Assembly (NCBI RefSeq): GCF_008843145.1
Contig: NZ_CP030265.1
Coordinates: 5,015,001-5,079,000 of the forward strand
Length of the DNA stretch: 64,000 nt
Origin: Skermanella pratensis
Lineage (GTDB): Bacteria > Pseudomonadota > Alphaproteobacteria > Azospirillales > Azospirillaceae
Direction of reading: 5' to 3'
Shown: positions 20,143 through 31,153 of the stretch, in pieces
How the letters are laid out: each line of letters starts with the position of its first letter
Numbering within the stretch: the stretch's first letter is position 1
Translations under genes and position numbers: made by a program
The notes under the pieces: generated by a model
Told to the model about the DNA's origin: nothing
Database searches by the model: none
The model's input: the letters and a program-made list of their open reading frames with translations, nothing else

Positions 20143-22383
20143 CTATAGAAAGCTGTAGGGATCGATATCCACCTGCACCCTGACCGTCCCCGGCACCTCC
20201 ACCCGCGCCAGCCAATCGGCGATCAGCGGCTGGACCGACACGGCGCGCGGCGCCTTCAGCAGCAGCCTCCGCCGGTGCCGGCCGCGCAGCAGGGCATAGG
20301 GCGCCGGCGCGGGTCCCAGGACCTGGACGGTCTCGGACCGCGGCGCCGCACGCCCCAGGGCCCGGGCGACGGCGTCCACCGCCCCCTCCTCCTCGCCGGA
20401 CACGATCAGCGCGGCCAGCCGGCCGAACGGCGGCATGGCGTGGATATGGCGCTCCTCCGCCTCGCGCTCGTAGAACGAATCCCGGTCCCCCGACACCAGA
20501 GCCTGCAACACCGGATGCTCCGGCATGTAGGTCTGGAGGAAGACCCGCCCCGCACGCTCCGCCCGTCCCGCCCGGCCGGCGACCTGCTGGAGCAGCTGGT
20601 AGGTCCGCTCGGCCGCCCGCAGGTCGCCGCCGCCCAGGCCCAGGTCGGCATCGACCACGCCGACCAGCGTCAGCATGGGAAAGTGGTGGCCCTTCGCCAT
20701 CACCTGCGTGCCGATCAGCAGGTCGATCTCGTGGTCCTGGACGCGGCGGACCATCTCGCGGATCGCGTGCGGGCCGACCAGGCTGTCGCTGGTCATCAGG
20801 GCGGTGCGCTGGTCGGGGAACAGCTGGGTCACCTCCTCGGCGATGCGCTCCACGCCGGGGCCGCAGGCGGTCAGCGAGCCCTCAGCGCCGCAGGACGGGC
20901 AGACGTCCAGCAATTTCACCGTGAAGTCGCAGTGGTGGCATTGCAGCTTGCCGGCCAGCCGGTGCTCGACCAGCCAGGCGGTGCAGTTCGGGCATTGCAG
21001 CCGGTGGCCGCAATTGCGGCACAGGGTCAGCGGCGCATAGCCCCGCCGGTTGAGGAACAGCATGCCCTGTTCGCCTGCGGCGAAAGTCTCGGTCAATGCC
21101 TGGACCAGCGACGGCGCCAGCCAGCGGTTGCGGGGAGGACGGTCGAGCCGCAGGTCGATCAGCTTCATCTCCGGCATGCTGGCGCCGCCGTGGCGGGCCG
21201 GCAGGTCGATCCGGCCATAGCGGTGGGCCTCGGCGTTGATCGCCGATTCGAGCGATGGCGTCGCCGAGACCAGGACGATCGGGATCCCGGCCAGATGCGC
21301 CCGCGCCACCGCCATGTCGCGGGCGTTGTAGATCACCCCGTCCTCCTGCTTGAACGAGGGATCGTGCTCCTCGTCGATCAGGATCAGGCCCAGTTCGGGA
21401 TAGGGCAGGAACAGGGCGGACCTGGCTCCAACCACCACGCGCGCGGCGCCGGTCGCGACGTCGCGCCAAGTCGCGCGCCGCTGGGCTCCGGACAGGTCGC
21501 TGTGCCACTGGTGAGGCGGCGCCCCGAAGCGGACGGCGAACCGCTCCAGCCACTGTGCCGAAAGGGCGATCTCCGGCAGCAGCACCAGCACCTGCCTGCC
21601 GGCCTCCAGCGCCGCGGCGATCCCCTCGAAATAGACCTCCGTCTTGCCCGACCCGGTGACGCCGTCCAGCAGGGTGGCGCTGAAGGCGTTGCCCGCGACT
21701 CGGGCGCGCAGGGCCGCCGCCCCGGCCGCCTGCTCGCCCGACAGATCGGGGCCGGGAAGGCTCCAGTCCGGCAGCGGCAGGTCGCGGGTGGGATGAAGCA
21801 GTACCGGCTCCAGCACCCCGGCGTCGGCCAGCCCGCGGACGACGCCGACGCTGCATCCGGCATCCAGCGCCAGTTCGGCCGGCGGACGGGGCGGACCGTC
21901 CCCCAGCAGGTCGAGCACCCGCCGTCGGGCCGGGGTCATGCGCAACTCGGCCAGCCGCCCGGGATCGCCCAGGCGATAGGCGGTCACCGGCTTGGGCGGC
22001 TCCATCCCGCCGATCGCGCTCAACGCCATGCGCAGGACGGCGCCGGGGGGCGCCATGGTATAGGCCGCCACCCAGTCGATGAAGCGCCGCTGGATTTCCG
22101 GCATGGGCGGCACGTCGAACCGCTGGGCGATCGGCCGCAGCTTGCCGTCGGCCACCTCCCCCGCTCCCGGCCCCCAGACGACGCCCAGCAGGTGGCGGGG
22201 GCCGAGCGGCACCTCGACATAGTCGCCGGGGGCGACGTCGAGCCCGGCCGGCACCTTGTAGTCGTACGCTTCCGGCAGCGGCAGCGGCAGCAGCACGGCG
22301 ACCCGCTTCGGGGCCGAAGGCCGCGCCTCCATGCCGTCGCCGAAATCGAATCCGGGGGCGGAACTGGAACCCTGGTCCACCAT
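20143..22383 (-). CDS. priA: PriA, primosomal replication restart helicase
   Basis: A 746-residue helicase that reloads the replisome at stalled forks. Visible parts are an N-terminal DNA-binding domain ([25 protein letters not shown]), Walker [22 protein letters not shown] (DEEH box), VSATPSLES, a zinc-binding insert with repeated C-x2-C pairs ([21 protein letters not shown]), and [12 protein letters not shown] with [13 protein letters not shown]. The length and order are normal. In many alphaproteobacteria priA neighbours atpH; here the brnTA module and a small gene lie between them. It is divergent from the transaldolase gene. Confidence 0.97.
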   Translation of the reverse strand: MVDQGSSSAPGFDFGDGMEARPSAPKRVAVLLPLPLPEAYDYKVPAGLDVAPGDYVEVPLGPRHLLGVVWGPGAGEVADGKLRPIAQRFDVPPMPEIQRRFIDWVAAYTMAPPGAVLRMALSAIGGMEPPKPVTAYRLGDPGRLAELRMTPARRRVLDLLGDGPPRPPAELALDAGCSVGVVRGLADAGVLEPVLLHPTRDLPLPDWSLPGPDLSGEQAAGAAALRARVAGNAFSATLLDGVTGSGKTEVYFEGIAAALEAGRQVLVLLPEIALSAQWLERFAVRFGAPPHQWHSDLSGAQRRATWRDVATGAARVVVGARSALFLPYPELGLILIDEEHDPSFKQEDGVIYNARDMAVARAHLAGIPIVLVSATPSLESAINAEAHRYGRIDLPARHGGASMPEMKLIDLRLDRPPRNRWLAPSLVQALTETFAAGEQGMLFLNRRGYAPLTLCRNCGHRLQCPNCTAWLVEHRLAGKLQCHHCDFTVKLLDVCPSCGAEGSLTACGPGVERIAEEVTQLFPDQRTALMTSDSLVGPHAIREMVRRVQDHEIDLLIGTQVMAKGHHFPMLTLVGVVDADLGLGGGDLRAAERTYQLLQQVAGRAGRAERAGRVFLQTYMPEHPVLQALVSGDRDSFYEREAEERHIHAMPPFGRLAALIVSGEEEGAVDAVARALGRAAPRSETVQVLGPAPAPYALLRGRHRRRLLLKAPRAVSVQPLIADWLARVEVPGTVRVQVDIDPYSFL

Positions 22384-22471
22384 GGGCTAGAGTGTTCCCG
22401 AGTTTCCGGGCCGGCTGCCGTGCAGGCGCCCGCCGCAATCGCCGCTTCGTTTTATCAAGGATCGTTTCCTG

Positions 22472-23143
<672 letters not shown>

Positions 23144-23223
23144 GCTCACAACGTTAACGCCTGATGGAGTAAGTTCCGCTTGGAACGGGCATGGGGTTCG
23201 ACAATGGGAGAGGGCCGACGCTG

Positions 23224-23937
23224 ATGGCTCGGGAAACCGGACATAGCCAAAGGACGATGGACGCGCTGACTGCGGAGGATGTCGCGGCATATCTGCGCGA
23301 ACATCCCGATTTCCTGACCCAGCACGCCGACCTTGTCCAGCACCTGACGCCTCCGGCCATGGCGCACGGCAAAGGGGTGGTGGATTTCCAGTACTTCATG
23401 GTCGAGCGGCTTCGGGGCGAGGTCGGGCGCCTGAAGGAGCAGCAGCGGGAGCTGATCACCACCACCCGCGCCAACATCAACAACCAGAACCGGATCCATG
23501 CCGCCGTGCTGTTCCTGCTGGACGCACGGTCGTTCGAGCAGCTGATCCAGACCATAACGACGGATCTGGCGGTTCTGCTGGACCTGGACGTGGCCGGCCT
23601 GGCGGTGGAGGCGAACGGCGAGGACCGGCCGCACGTACACACCTCGGGCGTACGGGTGGTCGAGGCGGGTACGGTCGACGGCTGGCTCGGCCGGCGCGAC
23701 GTGATGCTCTATTCGGACACCCGCGGCGATCCGGCGATCTTCGGCGCCGCGGCCGGGCTGGTGCGCTCCCAGGCGCTGATCCGCATCCAGGTCAGCGAGG
23801 ATACGCCGCCGGGGCTGCTCGCCTTCGGCAGCCGCGATCCCGACATGTTCCATTCCGGCCAGGGGACCGAACTGGTCTGCTTCCTGGGCCGGGTGATCGA
23901 GCGCAGCATCCGGGCATGGCTCGACCTGCCGGAGTAA
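23224..23937 (+). CDS. DUF484 family protein (GAF-like domain)
   Basis: A 237-residue soluble protein of the DUF484 family. The N-terminal DVAAYLREHPDFLTQHADLVQHL segment is the family hallmark, followed by a coiled-coil stretch (ERLRGEVGRLKEQQREL) and a C-terminal GAF-like domain. An upstream in-frame ATG at 23191 is possible, but the start at 23224 follows a purine-rich GGGAGAGGG sequence. The gene overlaps xerC by 22 bases. The pairing of DUF484 with xerC is widely conserved, suggesting a link to chromosome segregation, though the biochemical role is unknown. Confidence 0.85.
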   Translation: MARETGHSQRTMDALTAEDVAAYLREHPDFLTQHADLVQHLTPPAMAHGKGVVDFQYFMVERLRGEVGRLKEQQRELITTTRANINNQNRIHAAVLFLLDARSFEQLIQTITTDLAVLLDLDVAGLAVEANGEDRPHVHTSGVRVVEAGTVDGWLGRRDVMLYSDTRGDPAIFGAAAGLVRSQALIRIQVSEDTPPGLLAFGSRDPDMFHSGQGTELVCFLGRVIERSIRAWLDLPE

Positions 23938-24881
23938 TCGGCTTCTCCTGCGCCGAGGATGTCACGGCGGCCATCGCCGCGTGGCGCCGATGGCTGGAGA
24001 TGGAGAAGCGCGTGTCGCGCCACACGCTGTCGGCATACACCGCCGACCTCTCCGGGTTCCTGGAGTTCCTGACCGGATATCATGGCCGGCCGCCCGCGCT
24101 GAACGACCTCAGCCAAGCCCGGCTGATGGACTTCCGCGCCTGGCTGGCGCGGCAGGCGGCGGACGGGCTGGGCACGGCGAGCCGGGCGCGGGCGCTGTCG
24201 GGCATCCGCAACTTCTTCCGCTGGCTCGACCGCAGCGGGCGCATGCACAATGCCGCCGTCGGGCTGATCCGGGCGCCCAAGCTGCCGGACCGGCTGCCGA
24301 AGCCCCTCACGGTGGCGGACGCCGCGGCATTGCTGCCCAACGCCGAGGCCTGGGCCAACGAGCCCTGGGTCGGCAAGCGCGACCGCGCGCTGTTCACACT
24401 GCTCTATGGCTGCGGCCTGCGCATCGACGAGGCGTTGAGCCTGAACCGACGCGACATGCCGGCCGACGATACCCTGATAGTGACGGGCAAGGGCAGCAAG
24501 CAGCGCATGGTGCCGGTGCTGCCGGTGGTGCGCGACGCCCTGGCGGATTACGTCGCCGCCTGCCCCTTCGCCCTGCCCGCGGACGGGCCGCTGTTCGTCG
24601 GCGTGCGCGGCGCCCGGCTCCAGGCCGCCGTCGCCCAGAAACAGATGCGGGAGATCCGGCACCTGATGGGACTGCCCGACACCGCGACTCCCCATGCCCT
24701 GCGCCACAGCTTCGCGACTCACCTGCTGGCCGACGGCAGTGACCTGCGGGCGATCCAGGACCTGCTGGGCCATGCCTCGCTGTCCAGCACCCAGCGCTAC
24801 ACCGAGGTCGACGCGGACCAGATGCTGGGCGTCTACGAGAACGCCCACCCCCGCGCCCGGAAGAAGACCGCCGAGGATTAG
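23916..24881 (+). CDS. xerC: XerC-type tyrosine recombinase
   Basis: A 321-residue site-specific recombinase that resolves chromosome dimers at dif together with XerD. The N-terminal SAM-like core-binding domain and C-terminal catalytic domain are both present. Catalytic residues are visible: Arg in YGCGLRIDEAL, Lys in VTGKGSKQR, His and Arg in HALRHSFATHLL, His in LLGHASLSST, and nucleophilic Tyr in TQRYTEVD. It starts within the 3' end of the DUF484 gene and is convergent with the MFS gene. The chromosomal context argues for XerC and not for a phage integrase. Confidence 0.93.
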   Translation: MARPAGVIGFSCAEDVTAAIAAWRRWLEMEKRVSRHTLSAYTADLSGFLEFLTGYHGRPPALNDLSQARLMDFRAWLARQAADGLGTASRARALSGIRNFFRWLDRSGRMHNAAVGLIRAPKLPDRLPKPLTVADAAALLPNAEAWANEPWVGKRDRALFTLLYGCGLRIDEALSLNRRDMPADDTLIVTGKGSKQRMVPVLPVVRDALADYVAACPFALPADGPLFVGVRGARLQAAVAQKQMREIRHLMGLPDTATPHALRHSFATHLLADGSDLRAIQDLLGHASLSSTQRYTEVDADQMLGVYENAHPRARKKTAED

Positions 24882-24891
24882 CGGCCGAATA

Positions 24892-26169
24892 TCAGCGCTT
24901 GCCGCCGCCTGCCATGTCACCCAGGACGAGCAGGGCCACCGGCCCCAGCGCCACCACCACCCCCTGGGAGACGAAGGCCAGCCCCCAGGCCATCTGGCTG
25001 CTCCCGCCGCCTGCCGCATCCAGGACCACGCCGAACATCACGGAGCCTGCGAAGGCCGCCGTGAAGCCGAGGAAGGAGTGGACCGCCATGGTGGCGCCCC
25101 GGCGGCCCGGCTGGGCGTTGGTGACTGCGCCGACAGTAAGGGACGCGCTGTCGGCCGTCACCGTGACGCCGTAGAGCGCCACGACGCAGACCGCCAGCCA
25201 GAACGGCAGGCTCGCCGCGAACCCGACGCCGCAGGCCAGCACCGCCGACCCCGCCATGATCGCGACCAGGACGCGGCGCCGGCCATACCGGGTCGCGGCC
25301 TCGTTGCCGAGGATGCTGGCCGGAAGCCCCAGCAGCAGGATGACGGTGCCGATGGTGGTCACCACGGCCGGCACGCTCCCGTCGGGCACGGTCCCGGCGC
25401 TGGTCGCCAAGGCGAAGGCGAGGAAGGCCACCAGCCAGGCCCGCAGGCCGAACAGCTCGTAGCAGTGCGCCGAATAGGCCAGGATGTAGCCCATGGCCGC
25501 CCGGTGGCGCAGCACGGGTCGGAAGTCCAGCAGCGCCGTCTCGGCCGGCGGACGGTCGGCCGGCGCCCGAGGAATCCCCCACCAAGCGAGCGCAAGCGCC
25601 GCGGCGGTCGCCGCCGAGGAGGCCAGGAAGGCGGCCCGCCAGCCGAACTCGGCCCCCGCCAGCCCGGCGATCAGCACGGACGCGCTGGAGCCCAGGGCGT
25701 AGCTGGCCGTGTAGAAGGACAGGTAGCGCCCCTGCCGCGGACCGGCGGTATGGTCGGACAGGATGCGCAGCCCAGGCATGTAGGTGCCGGCCAGCCCCAC
25801 GCCGCCCAGGGCACGGAACAGCATGGCGGTCCAGAACCCGTCCGCGAACAGGGCGAAGCCCAGCAGCGCCAGGGCGGCCAGCGCGGTCGAGAACAGGTAT
25901 ATCCGCCGGGGGTCGATCCGGTCGGTCAGGGTGACCAGGACCGGCACGGCGGCGACGTAGCCGCCATGGAACACGCCGTTGATCCAGCCGGCCTCCACCG
26001 TGCCCAGGCGCCACTCCGCGAAGAAGGTCGGCAGCAGCGCCGGGAAGCTCATGGTGCCGGCCATGCCGAGGACCTCGGCAAGGCACAGCAGCACGGCCAG
26101 CCTGCCGGGAGAAGCCCTCCCGGCCGCCGGTCCGGATGGCGCCGGATCAGATGTGGAGGGCTCGGCCAT
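24892..26169 (-). CDS. Major facilitator superfamily transporter
   Basis: A 425-residue inner-membrane protein with about 12 predicted hydrophobic segments. It shows the MFS motif A-like loop after helix 2 ([12 protein letters not shown]) and the corresponding ATRYGRRRV loop in the second half. The substrate cannot be read from the sequence. Its start overlaps the 3' end of lpdA by 23 bases on the same strand, so it is probably cotranscribed with lpdA even though their functions seem unrelated. Confidence 0.85.
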   Translation of the reverse strand: MAEPSTSDPAPSGPAAGRASPGRLAVLLCLAEVLGMAGTMSFPALLPTFFAEWRLGTVEAGWINGVFHGGYVAAVPVLVTLTDRIDPRRIYLFSTALAALALLGFALFADGFWTAMLFRALGGVGLAGTYMPGLRILSDHTAGPRQGRYLSFYTASYALGSSASVLIAGLAGAEFGWRAAFLASSAATAAALALAWWGIPRAPADRPPAETALLDFRPVLRHRAAMGYILAYSAHCYELFGLRAWLVAFLAFALATSAGTVPDGSVPAVVTTIGTVILLLGLPASILGNEAATRYGRRRVLVAIMAGSAVLACGVGFAASLPFWLAVCVVALYGVTVTADSASLTVGAVTNAQPGRRGATMAVHSFLGFTAAFAGSVMFGVVLDAAGGGSSQMAWGLAFVSQGVVVALGPVALLVLGDMAGGGKR

Positions 26170-27553
26170 CCACCGCCAGGGCCGCTTCCTTGACCGCCTC
26201 GTTCAGGGTCGGGTGGGCGTGGCAGGTCCGCGCGATGTCCTCGGCGGACGCACCGAACTCCATCGCCAGGGCCACCTCGGCGATCAGGTCGCCGGCGCTG
26301 GCGCCGACGATGTGGACGCCCAGCACGCGGTCGGTCGCGGCGTCTGCCAGCATCTTCACGAAACCATCGGTCATGCCGAGCGCGCGGGCGCGGCCGTTGG
26401 CGGTGAAGGGGAACTTGCCGACCTTGTACTTGACGCCGGCGGCCTTGAGCTGCTCCTCCGTCTTGCCCACGGTGGAAGCTTCCGGCCAGGTGTAGACCAC
26501 GCCGGGAATGGCGTCGTAGTTGATGTGGGCCGACTGGCCCGCGATCAGCTCGGCCACCGCGACGCCCTCGTCCTCGGCCTTGTGGGCCAGCATCTGGCCT
26601 TCGATCACGTCGCCGATGGCGTAGACGCCGGGGACGTTGGTCTCCCAGTGGTGGGTGGTGACGATCCGGCCGCGCTGATTGATCTCGACGCCGATCTCCT
26701 CCAGGCCCAGCCCGGCGGTGTAGGGCCGGCGGCCGATCGCGACCAGGACGACGTCGGCCTCGATCTGCTGCGCCTCGCCGCCCTTGGACGGCTCGACCGT
26801 CAGGGTGACGCCCGCGTTGCCCACCGCGGCGGCCGTGACCTTGGTGTTCAGCTTGAAGGTCATGCCCTGCTTGCCCAGGATGCGCTGCATCTGCTTGGAC
26901 ACCTCGCCGTCCATGCCGGGCAGGATGCGGTCCAGGAACTCGATGACGGTGACTTCCGCGCCCAGCCGGCCCCAGACCGAGGCCATCTCCAGCCCGATCA
27001 CGCCGCCACCGATCACCGCGAAGCGCTTGGGCACCTCGGCCAGCTCCAGCGCGCCGGTGGAGGTGACGATGCGCTGCTCGTCCACCTCGACGCCGGGAAC
27101 GGGCATGGATTCCGAGCCGGTGGCGATGATGATGCTCTTGGCGCCGACCGTCTCGCTGACGCCGTCGCCCTCGATCGTCACTTCGTTCCTGGCGGAGATG
27201 CGTCCGCGGCCCTTCAGCCAGTCGACCTTGTTCTTCTTGAACAGGAACTCGATGCCCTTGGTGTTGTCGTCGACGACCTTGTTCTTGTTGGCCATCATCG
27301 CGGGCAGGTCCAGCTCGATCGATCCCAGCTTGATGCCGTGCGACGCGAAGCTGTGCTTGGCTTCCTCGAACTTTTCCGAACTGGTGAGCAACGCCTTGGA
27401 CGGGATGCAGCCGACATTGAGGCAGGTGCCGCCCAGCGTCTTGCGCATTTCCACGCAGGCCGCCTTCAGGCCGAGCTGAGCTGCGCGGATCGCGGCGACA
27501 TATCCGCCGGGACCGCCGCCGATGACTACAACGTCGTAGGTTTTCTCAGGCAT
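26147..27553 (-). CDS. lpdA: Dihydrolipoyl dehydrogenase (E3)
   Basis: A 468-residue FAD enzyme that reoxidises lipoamide in 2-oxo acid dehydrogenase complexes. The ATG at 27553 gives the normal N-terminus ([24 protein letters not shown]-binding). The redox-active disulfide is in [16 protein letters not shown], the NAD-binding motif is [19 protein letters not shown], and the catalytic His-Glu pair is in [14 protein letters not shown]. It most likely serves the OdhAB complex whose genes lie 2.2 kb upstream on the same strand, but an opposite-strand insert separates them. Confidence 0.97.
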   Translation of the reverse strand: MPEKTYDVVVIGGGPGGYVAAIRAAQLGLKAACVEMRKTLGGTCLNVGCIPSKALLTSSEKFEEAKHSFASHGIKLGSIELDLPAMMANKNKVVDDNTKGIEFLFKKNKVDWLKGRGRISARNEVTIEGDGVSETVGAKSIIIATGSESMPVPGVEVDEQRIVTSTGALELAEVPKRFAVIGGGVIGLEMASVWGRLGAEVTVIEFLDRILPGMDGEVSKQMQRILGKQGMTFKLNTKVTAAAVGNAGVTLTVEPSKGGEAQQIEADVVLVAIGRRPYTAGLGLEEIGVEINQRGRIVTTHHWETNVPGVYAIGDVIEGQMLAHKAEDEGVAVAELIAGQSAHINYDAIPGVVYTWPEASTVGKTEEQLKAAGVKYKVGKFPFTANGRARALGMTDGFVKMLADAATDRVLGVHIVGASAGDLIAEVALAMEFGASAEDIARTCHAHPTLNEAVKEAALAVDGRALHI

Positions 27554-27859
27554 TTTTCTTCTTCGCCTCCGTGGGCAGCTCGCGAGCGTGGCCGTGCTTT
27601 GCGGATGCGATTTATGGCCTCTCATGCGGCCCGTGGCAATCGTCGTGACTGTCACAAGTCCATGGAAATGCCCGAAAACCCTGATATCCGCGGGGCCGGG
27701 CGGCACGCCGGGCGGCTGCGCGGCGATGGGTCGCACACCGGCGGCGGGTGGCATGGCACCGCCGTAAATCTTCCTTAACCGGGCCGGCGCTCAAGATGCG
27801 GGCGCAATTGGACGGAGCTTAACAGACGTCCCTTTCCGGCATGGATTTGAAGCAAGAAC
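27554..27859. other. Divergent region between lpdA and the 27860 gene
   Basis: A 306-base gap between divergent genes, so it must contain a promoter for lpdA-MFS and one for the plus-strand gene. A GC-rich hairpin-capable stretch lies near 27690-27725. I see no recognisable regulator site or RNA. Confidence 0.35.
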
Positions 27860-28678
27860 ATGGCCGACGAGACGTTTCATCAGACCCAGCATGATCTGGC
27901 GCAGACGCTGATCCGTACCTTCTACGAGGCGCTGGCGGTGCAATTCGAGCGCAAGGACCACATCACCCGCGACGAGCTGGACCGCGCCTTCACCCTGATC
28001 GAGGGGTTCTGGCCAAAGACGCTGCCCGCCTTCAAGGCCAATTGCCGGCTGTGCCTGGACAAGCACGGCGCCCGCGCCTACAACCCCGACGCCCGGCGCA
28101 AGGATTTCCTGACCCGCTTCGTCTTCTCGCTTCTGATCACCAACATCCCGTCCCGCATGGACCCGATCAGCGGCAAGTATTTCCCCCAGGTCATCGTCCG
28201 CGGCATCCAGCGCAACGTCACGACCCTGTTCAGCAACGCCGAGTACGAGATGCTGAACAGCCAGGCCCAGGCGATCTTCGCCACCATCGGGACCGACGAC
28301 GATACTCAGATGTGGCCGCTGATCCGGGCGGACGAGACCATGAGCATGCTGGCGGACAAGATCTTCATCCGCATGCTGCTGCGCTTCAGGCAGTTCAACC
28401 AGCAGCGCCAGACCTTCACGGCGGCGATCGTCGGCAGCATCGAGGCAACTGTCTATAAATTCACCGACCAGGACTTCTGCACCATCTTCGAAGTCATGTT
28501 CAGCCGTTACGATACCCTGATCCGCACACCGGAGGGGCGGATCAAGATGGACGTCTATTACGGCGACGGCACGGCGGACGGAATCTCCAGCATCTTCTTC
28601 GCCTTCGAGCAGTTCAAGAAGGATCTGACCGCACGGGAAGGCCGGACCAAGGGAATGCTGTCGGCGCGCCGTCGGTAA
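27860..28678 (+). CDS. Conserved-looking hypothetical protein
   Basis: A 272-residue soluble protein I do not recognise. It is mostly helical by composition, with no signal peptide or membrane segment. Notable features are a Cys pair in FKANCRLCLDKHGARAY, an aromatic and basic stretch PISGKYFPQVIVRGIQRNV, and a C-terminal KMDVYYGDGTADGISSIFFAFEQFKK. Codon use matches the neighbours, and it is preceded by an acceptable start context. It is followed after 81 bases by a proteasome-fold protein on the same strand, so the two may act together. Confidence 0.6.
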   Translation: MADETFHQTQHDLAQTLIRTFYEALAVQFERKDHITRDELDRAFTLIEGFWPKTLPAFKANCRLCLDKHGARAYNPDARRKDFLTRFVFSLLITNIPSRMDPISGKYFPQVIVRGIQRNVTTLFSNAEYEMLNSQAQAIFATIGTDDDTQMWPLIRADETMSMLADKIFIRMLLRFRQFNQQRQTFTAAIVGSIEATVYKFTDQDFCTIFEVMFSRYDTLIRTPEGRIKMDVYYGDGTADGISSIFFAFEQFKKDLTAREGRTKGMLSARRR

Positions 28679-28759
28679 TTCTGGCTCAATCTCGGTAGGA
28701 TTTTATTAACCATACAGCCGCCATTCTCCGTCTGGTTGATTTGCCAGTTCGGGGAACCC

Positions 28760-29341
28760 ATGACCTGCATCGTTGGATTGATCGAAGGCCGCCGCGTATG
28801 GATGGGCGGCGACAGCGCCGGAGTTTCCGGTTTGGACATCACCGTGCGCGCCGACCCCAAGGTCTTCCGCAACGGCGACTTCCTGATCGGGTTCACCAGC
28901 TCGTTCCGCATGGGCCAGCTGCTGGCGTTCCGGCTGCGTCCGCCGAAGCGGCCCGAGGGGATGGACGTGTTCCGCTTCATGGTCACCGACTTCGTGGACG
29001 AGGTCCGGAACTGCCTGAAGGAGGGCGGCTACGCCCAGCGCAACAACGACGCCGAACAGGGCGGCAGCTTCCTGGTGGCCTACGAGGGGCGCCTGTTCTC
29101 GATCCAGAGCGATTACCAGGTCTGCGAGACGACCCGCGGCTTCCACGCGATCGGCTGCGGCGCCGACTACGCCCTGGGCTCGCTGGCCTCCACCGCCGGC
29201 CAGCCGGCCGAGCAACGCGTCCGCAAGGGGCTGGAATGCGCCGAACTGCTGAACGGCGGCGTCCGTGCCCCCTTCCGCATCGAGTGCCTGGACACCGAGG
29301 AGGATAACCTGACCCTGCCGCTGCTCAGCGCCGTGGCGTAA
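28760..29341 (+). CDS. Proteasome-fold Ntn hydrolase-like protein of unknown function
   Basis: A 193-residue protein beginning Met-Thr-Cys-Ile-Val-Gly. If the initiator Met is removed, Thr1, Asp17 (GGDS) and Lys33 (ADPKVF) fall at exactly the catalytic positions of HslV and proteasome beta subunits. The following GDFLIGFTSSFRMGQLL and a glycine-rich AIGCGADYALGSL also match the proteasome fold. It is not HslV (no hslU neighbour and different downstream sequence) and differs from Anbu at the start. I know similar uncharacterised proteins only as hypothetical. An ATG at 28736 would bury the Thr, so 28760 is preferred. The likely activity is self-compartmentalised peptidase or amidase; this is inference. 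Confidence 0.6.
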   Translation: MTCIVGLIEGRRVWMGGDSAGVSGLDITVRADPKVFRNGDFLIGFTSSFRMGQLLAFRLRPPKRPEGMDVFRFMVTDFVDEVRNCLKEGGYAQRNNDAEQGGSFLVAYEGRLFSIQSDYQVCETTRGFHAIGCGADYALGSLASTAGQPAEQRVRKGLECAELLNGGVRAPFRIECLDTEEDNLTLPLLSAVA

Positions 29342-29413
29342 CGGGGGAGCAGTACCCGGACCGCCGGCAGTTCCTCGGAAGGCGGTTTGTCGGAAGATGG
29401 TCTGGCCGTGACC

Positions 29414-29713
29414 GACATATTGCGGCGCCATGACGCGGAAGCGTGACCAGACCTTCTTGAGGTTGGGCTGCTGGACGGGCTTGAACAGGTAGTCGTCGGC
29501 CCCCAGCGACCGCGCGTCGCGCACGGTGTCCATCGCCGCGTCCGACGTCACCATCACCACATAGGCGTCGCGCCGCAGCGCCTTGATCGCCTTCAGCGCC
29601 CGGCCGGTGCGGCTGTCGTCGGCGGTCAGCACCGCGAACGGACGCCGGCGCCTCGCCGACGAAGGCGGTGACCGCCTCGTCTCCTCGGTGATGCCGTGCT
29701 CCAGAGCGTTCAT
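29414..29713 (-). pseudogene. Decayed response-regulator receiver domain
   Basis: Minus-strand sequence after the odhB terminator encodes the C-terminal half of a CheY-like receiver: TADDSRTGRALKAIKAL, VVMVTSD with Thr56, and the GADDYLFKPV strand with the conserved Lys78 (22 residues after the Thr, as in CheY). The preceding segment of a receiver (EAVTAFVGEAP) is in a different frame over the same bases, and the first strand with the acidic pocket is missing. The open frame then runs on without a stop into the antisense of the proteasome-like gene. Together this indicates a frameshifted, truncated remnant, not a working gene. Confidence 0.5.
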
Positions 29714-29749
29714 GGTGCCTTCCGCCCCTGCCCGATGGGGATACAACGC

Positions 29750-29777
29750 CGCCCCGGCCATGGGAGCGGCCGGGGCG
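29750..29777 (-). terminator. Hairpin after odhB, probable terminator
   Basis: A perfect 10-bp GC-rich stem (29750-29759 with 29768-29777) with an 8-base loop, 30 bases beyond the odhB stop. There is no clean T run on the minus strand, so it may terminate only partly or protect the mRNA 3' end. It marks the end of the sucA-odhB transcript and precedes the receiver remnant. Confidence 0.6.
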
Positions 29778-29806
29778 TGGACTTCTCTTGCGCGGCGAGG
29801 TGGCGA

Positions 29807-31066
29807 TCAGACGTCCAGCAGGATACGCTGCGGGTCCTCGATGCACTCCTTGACCCGGACCAGGAAGGTCACCGCTTCCTTGCCGTCGATGATGCGGTGG
29901 TCGTAGCTCAGCGCCAGGTACATCATCGGCCGGGCCTCGATCTTGCCGTTGACCACCATCGGGCGTTCCATGGTCTTGTGCATGCCCAGGATGGCCGACT
30001 GGGGCGGGTTGATGATCGGGGTGGACATCAGCGAGCCGTAGACGCCGCCGTTGGAGATCGTGAAGGTGCCGCCGGACAGCTCCTCCATGGACAGCTTGCC
30101 GTCGCGGGCCTTCTTGCCGAGCGCGCCGATGGTCTTCTCGACCCCGGCGAAGTTCAGCTTGTCGGCGTCGCGCACCACCGGAACCACCAGGCCGCTCGGC
30201 GTGCCGACGGCGACGCCGATGTCATAGTAGTTCTTGTAGATGATGTCGGTGCCCTCGATCTCGGCGTTGACCGCCGGGAGTTCCTGGAGCGCCGTGATGC
30301 AGGCCTTCACGAAGAAGGACATGAAGCCCAGCTTGACGCCGTGCTTCTTCTCGAACACGTCCTTGTAGGAATTGCGCACCGCCAGCAGGTTGGTCATGTC
30401 CACCTCGTTGAAGGTGGTCAGCATGGCCGCCGTGTCCTGGGCTTCCTTCAGGCGCTCGGCGATGCGTTGGCGCAGGCGCGTCATGCGGACGCGCTCCTCC
30501 TGGGCGGCGCGGGCGCGCGGTCCGGCCGGAACGGCGGGCTTCGGCGCCGGCTTTGCCGCGGGAGCCGGAGCGGGGGCGGCCGGCATCTCGGTCGGGCGGC
30601 TCTCCAGGAAGCGCAGCACGTCTTCCTTGGTCAGGCGGCCGTCCTTGCCGGTCGCCTTGATGTCCGACGCCTTCAGCTTGTTGTCGTCGATCAGCTTGCG
30701 CACCGCCGGGGACAGGGTGTCGTGCTGCTCGGCGGCCGGGGCGGCGGGAGCCGCCGGCGCGGGTGCGGGGGCGGGTTCGGCCTTGGCTTCCGGCTTCGAC
30801 TCCGCCGGCTTGGCGGCCGGCGCGCCGGCACCGTCGGACAGGGTGCCCAGCAGGGCCCCGACCTCGACCGTGGCGCCTTCCTCGGCGACGATCTCGGCCA
30901 GCGTGCCGGCGGAGGTGGCGTTGACCTCCAGCGTGACCTTGTCGGTTTCCAGCTCCAGCAGGGGCTCGTCCATGGCGACCGGGTCGCCGATCTTCTTCAG
31001 CCACTTCGCGACGGTGGCTTCGCTGACCGATTCACCGAGGACGGGGACCGTGATTTCCAGGGCCAT
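29807..31066 (-). CDS. odhB: Dihydrolipoyllysine succinyltransferase (E2 of 2-oxoglutarate dehydrogenase)
   Basis: A 419-residue core component of the TCA-cycle 2-oxoglutarate dehydrogenase complex. Domains in order: a lipoyl domain with the lipoylated Lys in [11 protein letters not shown] (about residue 43), an Ala/Pro/Lys-rich linker, a peripheral subunit-binding domain ([11 protein letters not shown] ... [12 protein letters not shown]), a second linker, and the catalytic domain ending with [12 protein letters not shown], which carries the HRxxDG active site. It lies 87 bases after sucA and is followed by a strong hairpin. Confidence 0.97.
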   Translation of the reverse strand: MALEITVPVLGESVSEATVAKWLKKIGDPVAMDEPLLELETDKVTLEVNATSAGTLAEIVAEEGATVEVGALLGTLSDGAGAPAAKPAESKPEAKAEPAPAPAPAAPAAPAAEQHDTLSPAVRKLIDDNKLKASDIKATGKDGRLTKEDVLRFLESRPTEMPAAPAPAPAAKPAPKPAVPAGPRARAAQEERVRMTRLRQRIAERLKEAQDTAAMLTTFNEVDMTNLLAVRNSYKDVFEKKHGVKLGFMSFFVKACITALQELPAVNAEIEGTDIIYKNYYDIGVAVGTPSGLVVPVVRDADKLNFAGVEKTIGALGKKARDGKLSMEELSGGTFTISNGGVYGSLMSTPIINPPQSAILGMHKTMERPMVVNGKIEARPMMYLALSYDHRIIDGKEAVTFLVRVKECIEDPQRILLDV

Positions 31067-31153
31067 GATTTCAAACCTTTTTATGTGAGCGGTGCGCTCG
31101 GTTTTGTTGGGAGGTGCGGGGGCGGCCGCAGGACGGCGCCCCCGCAGGTCCGG

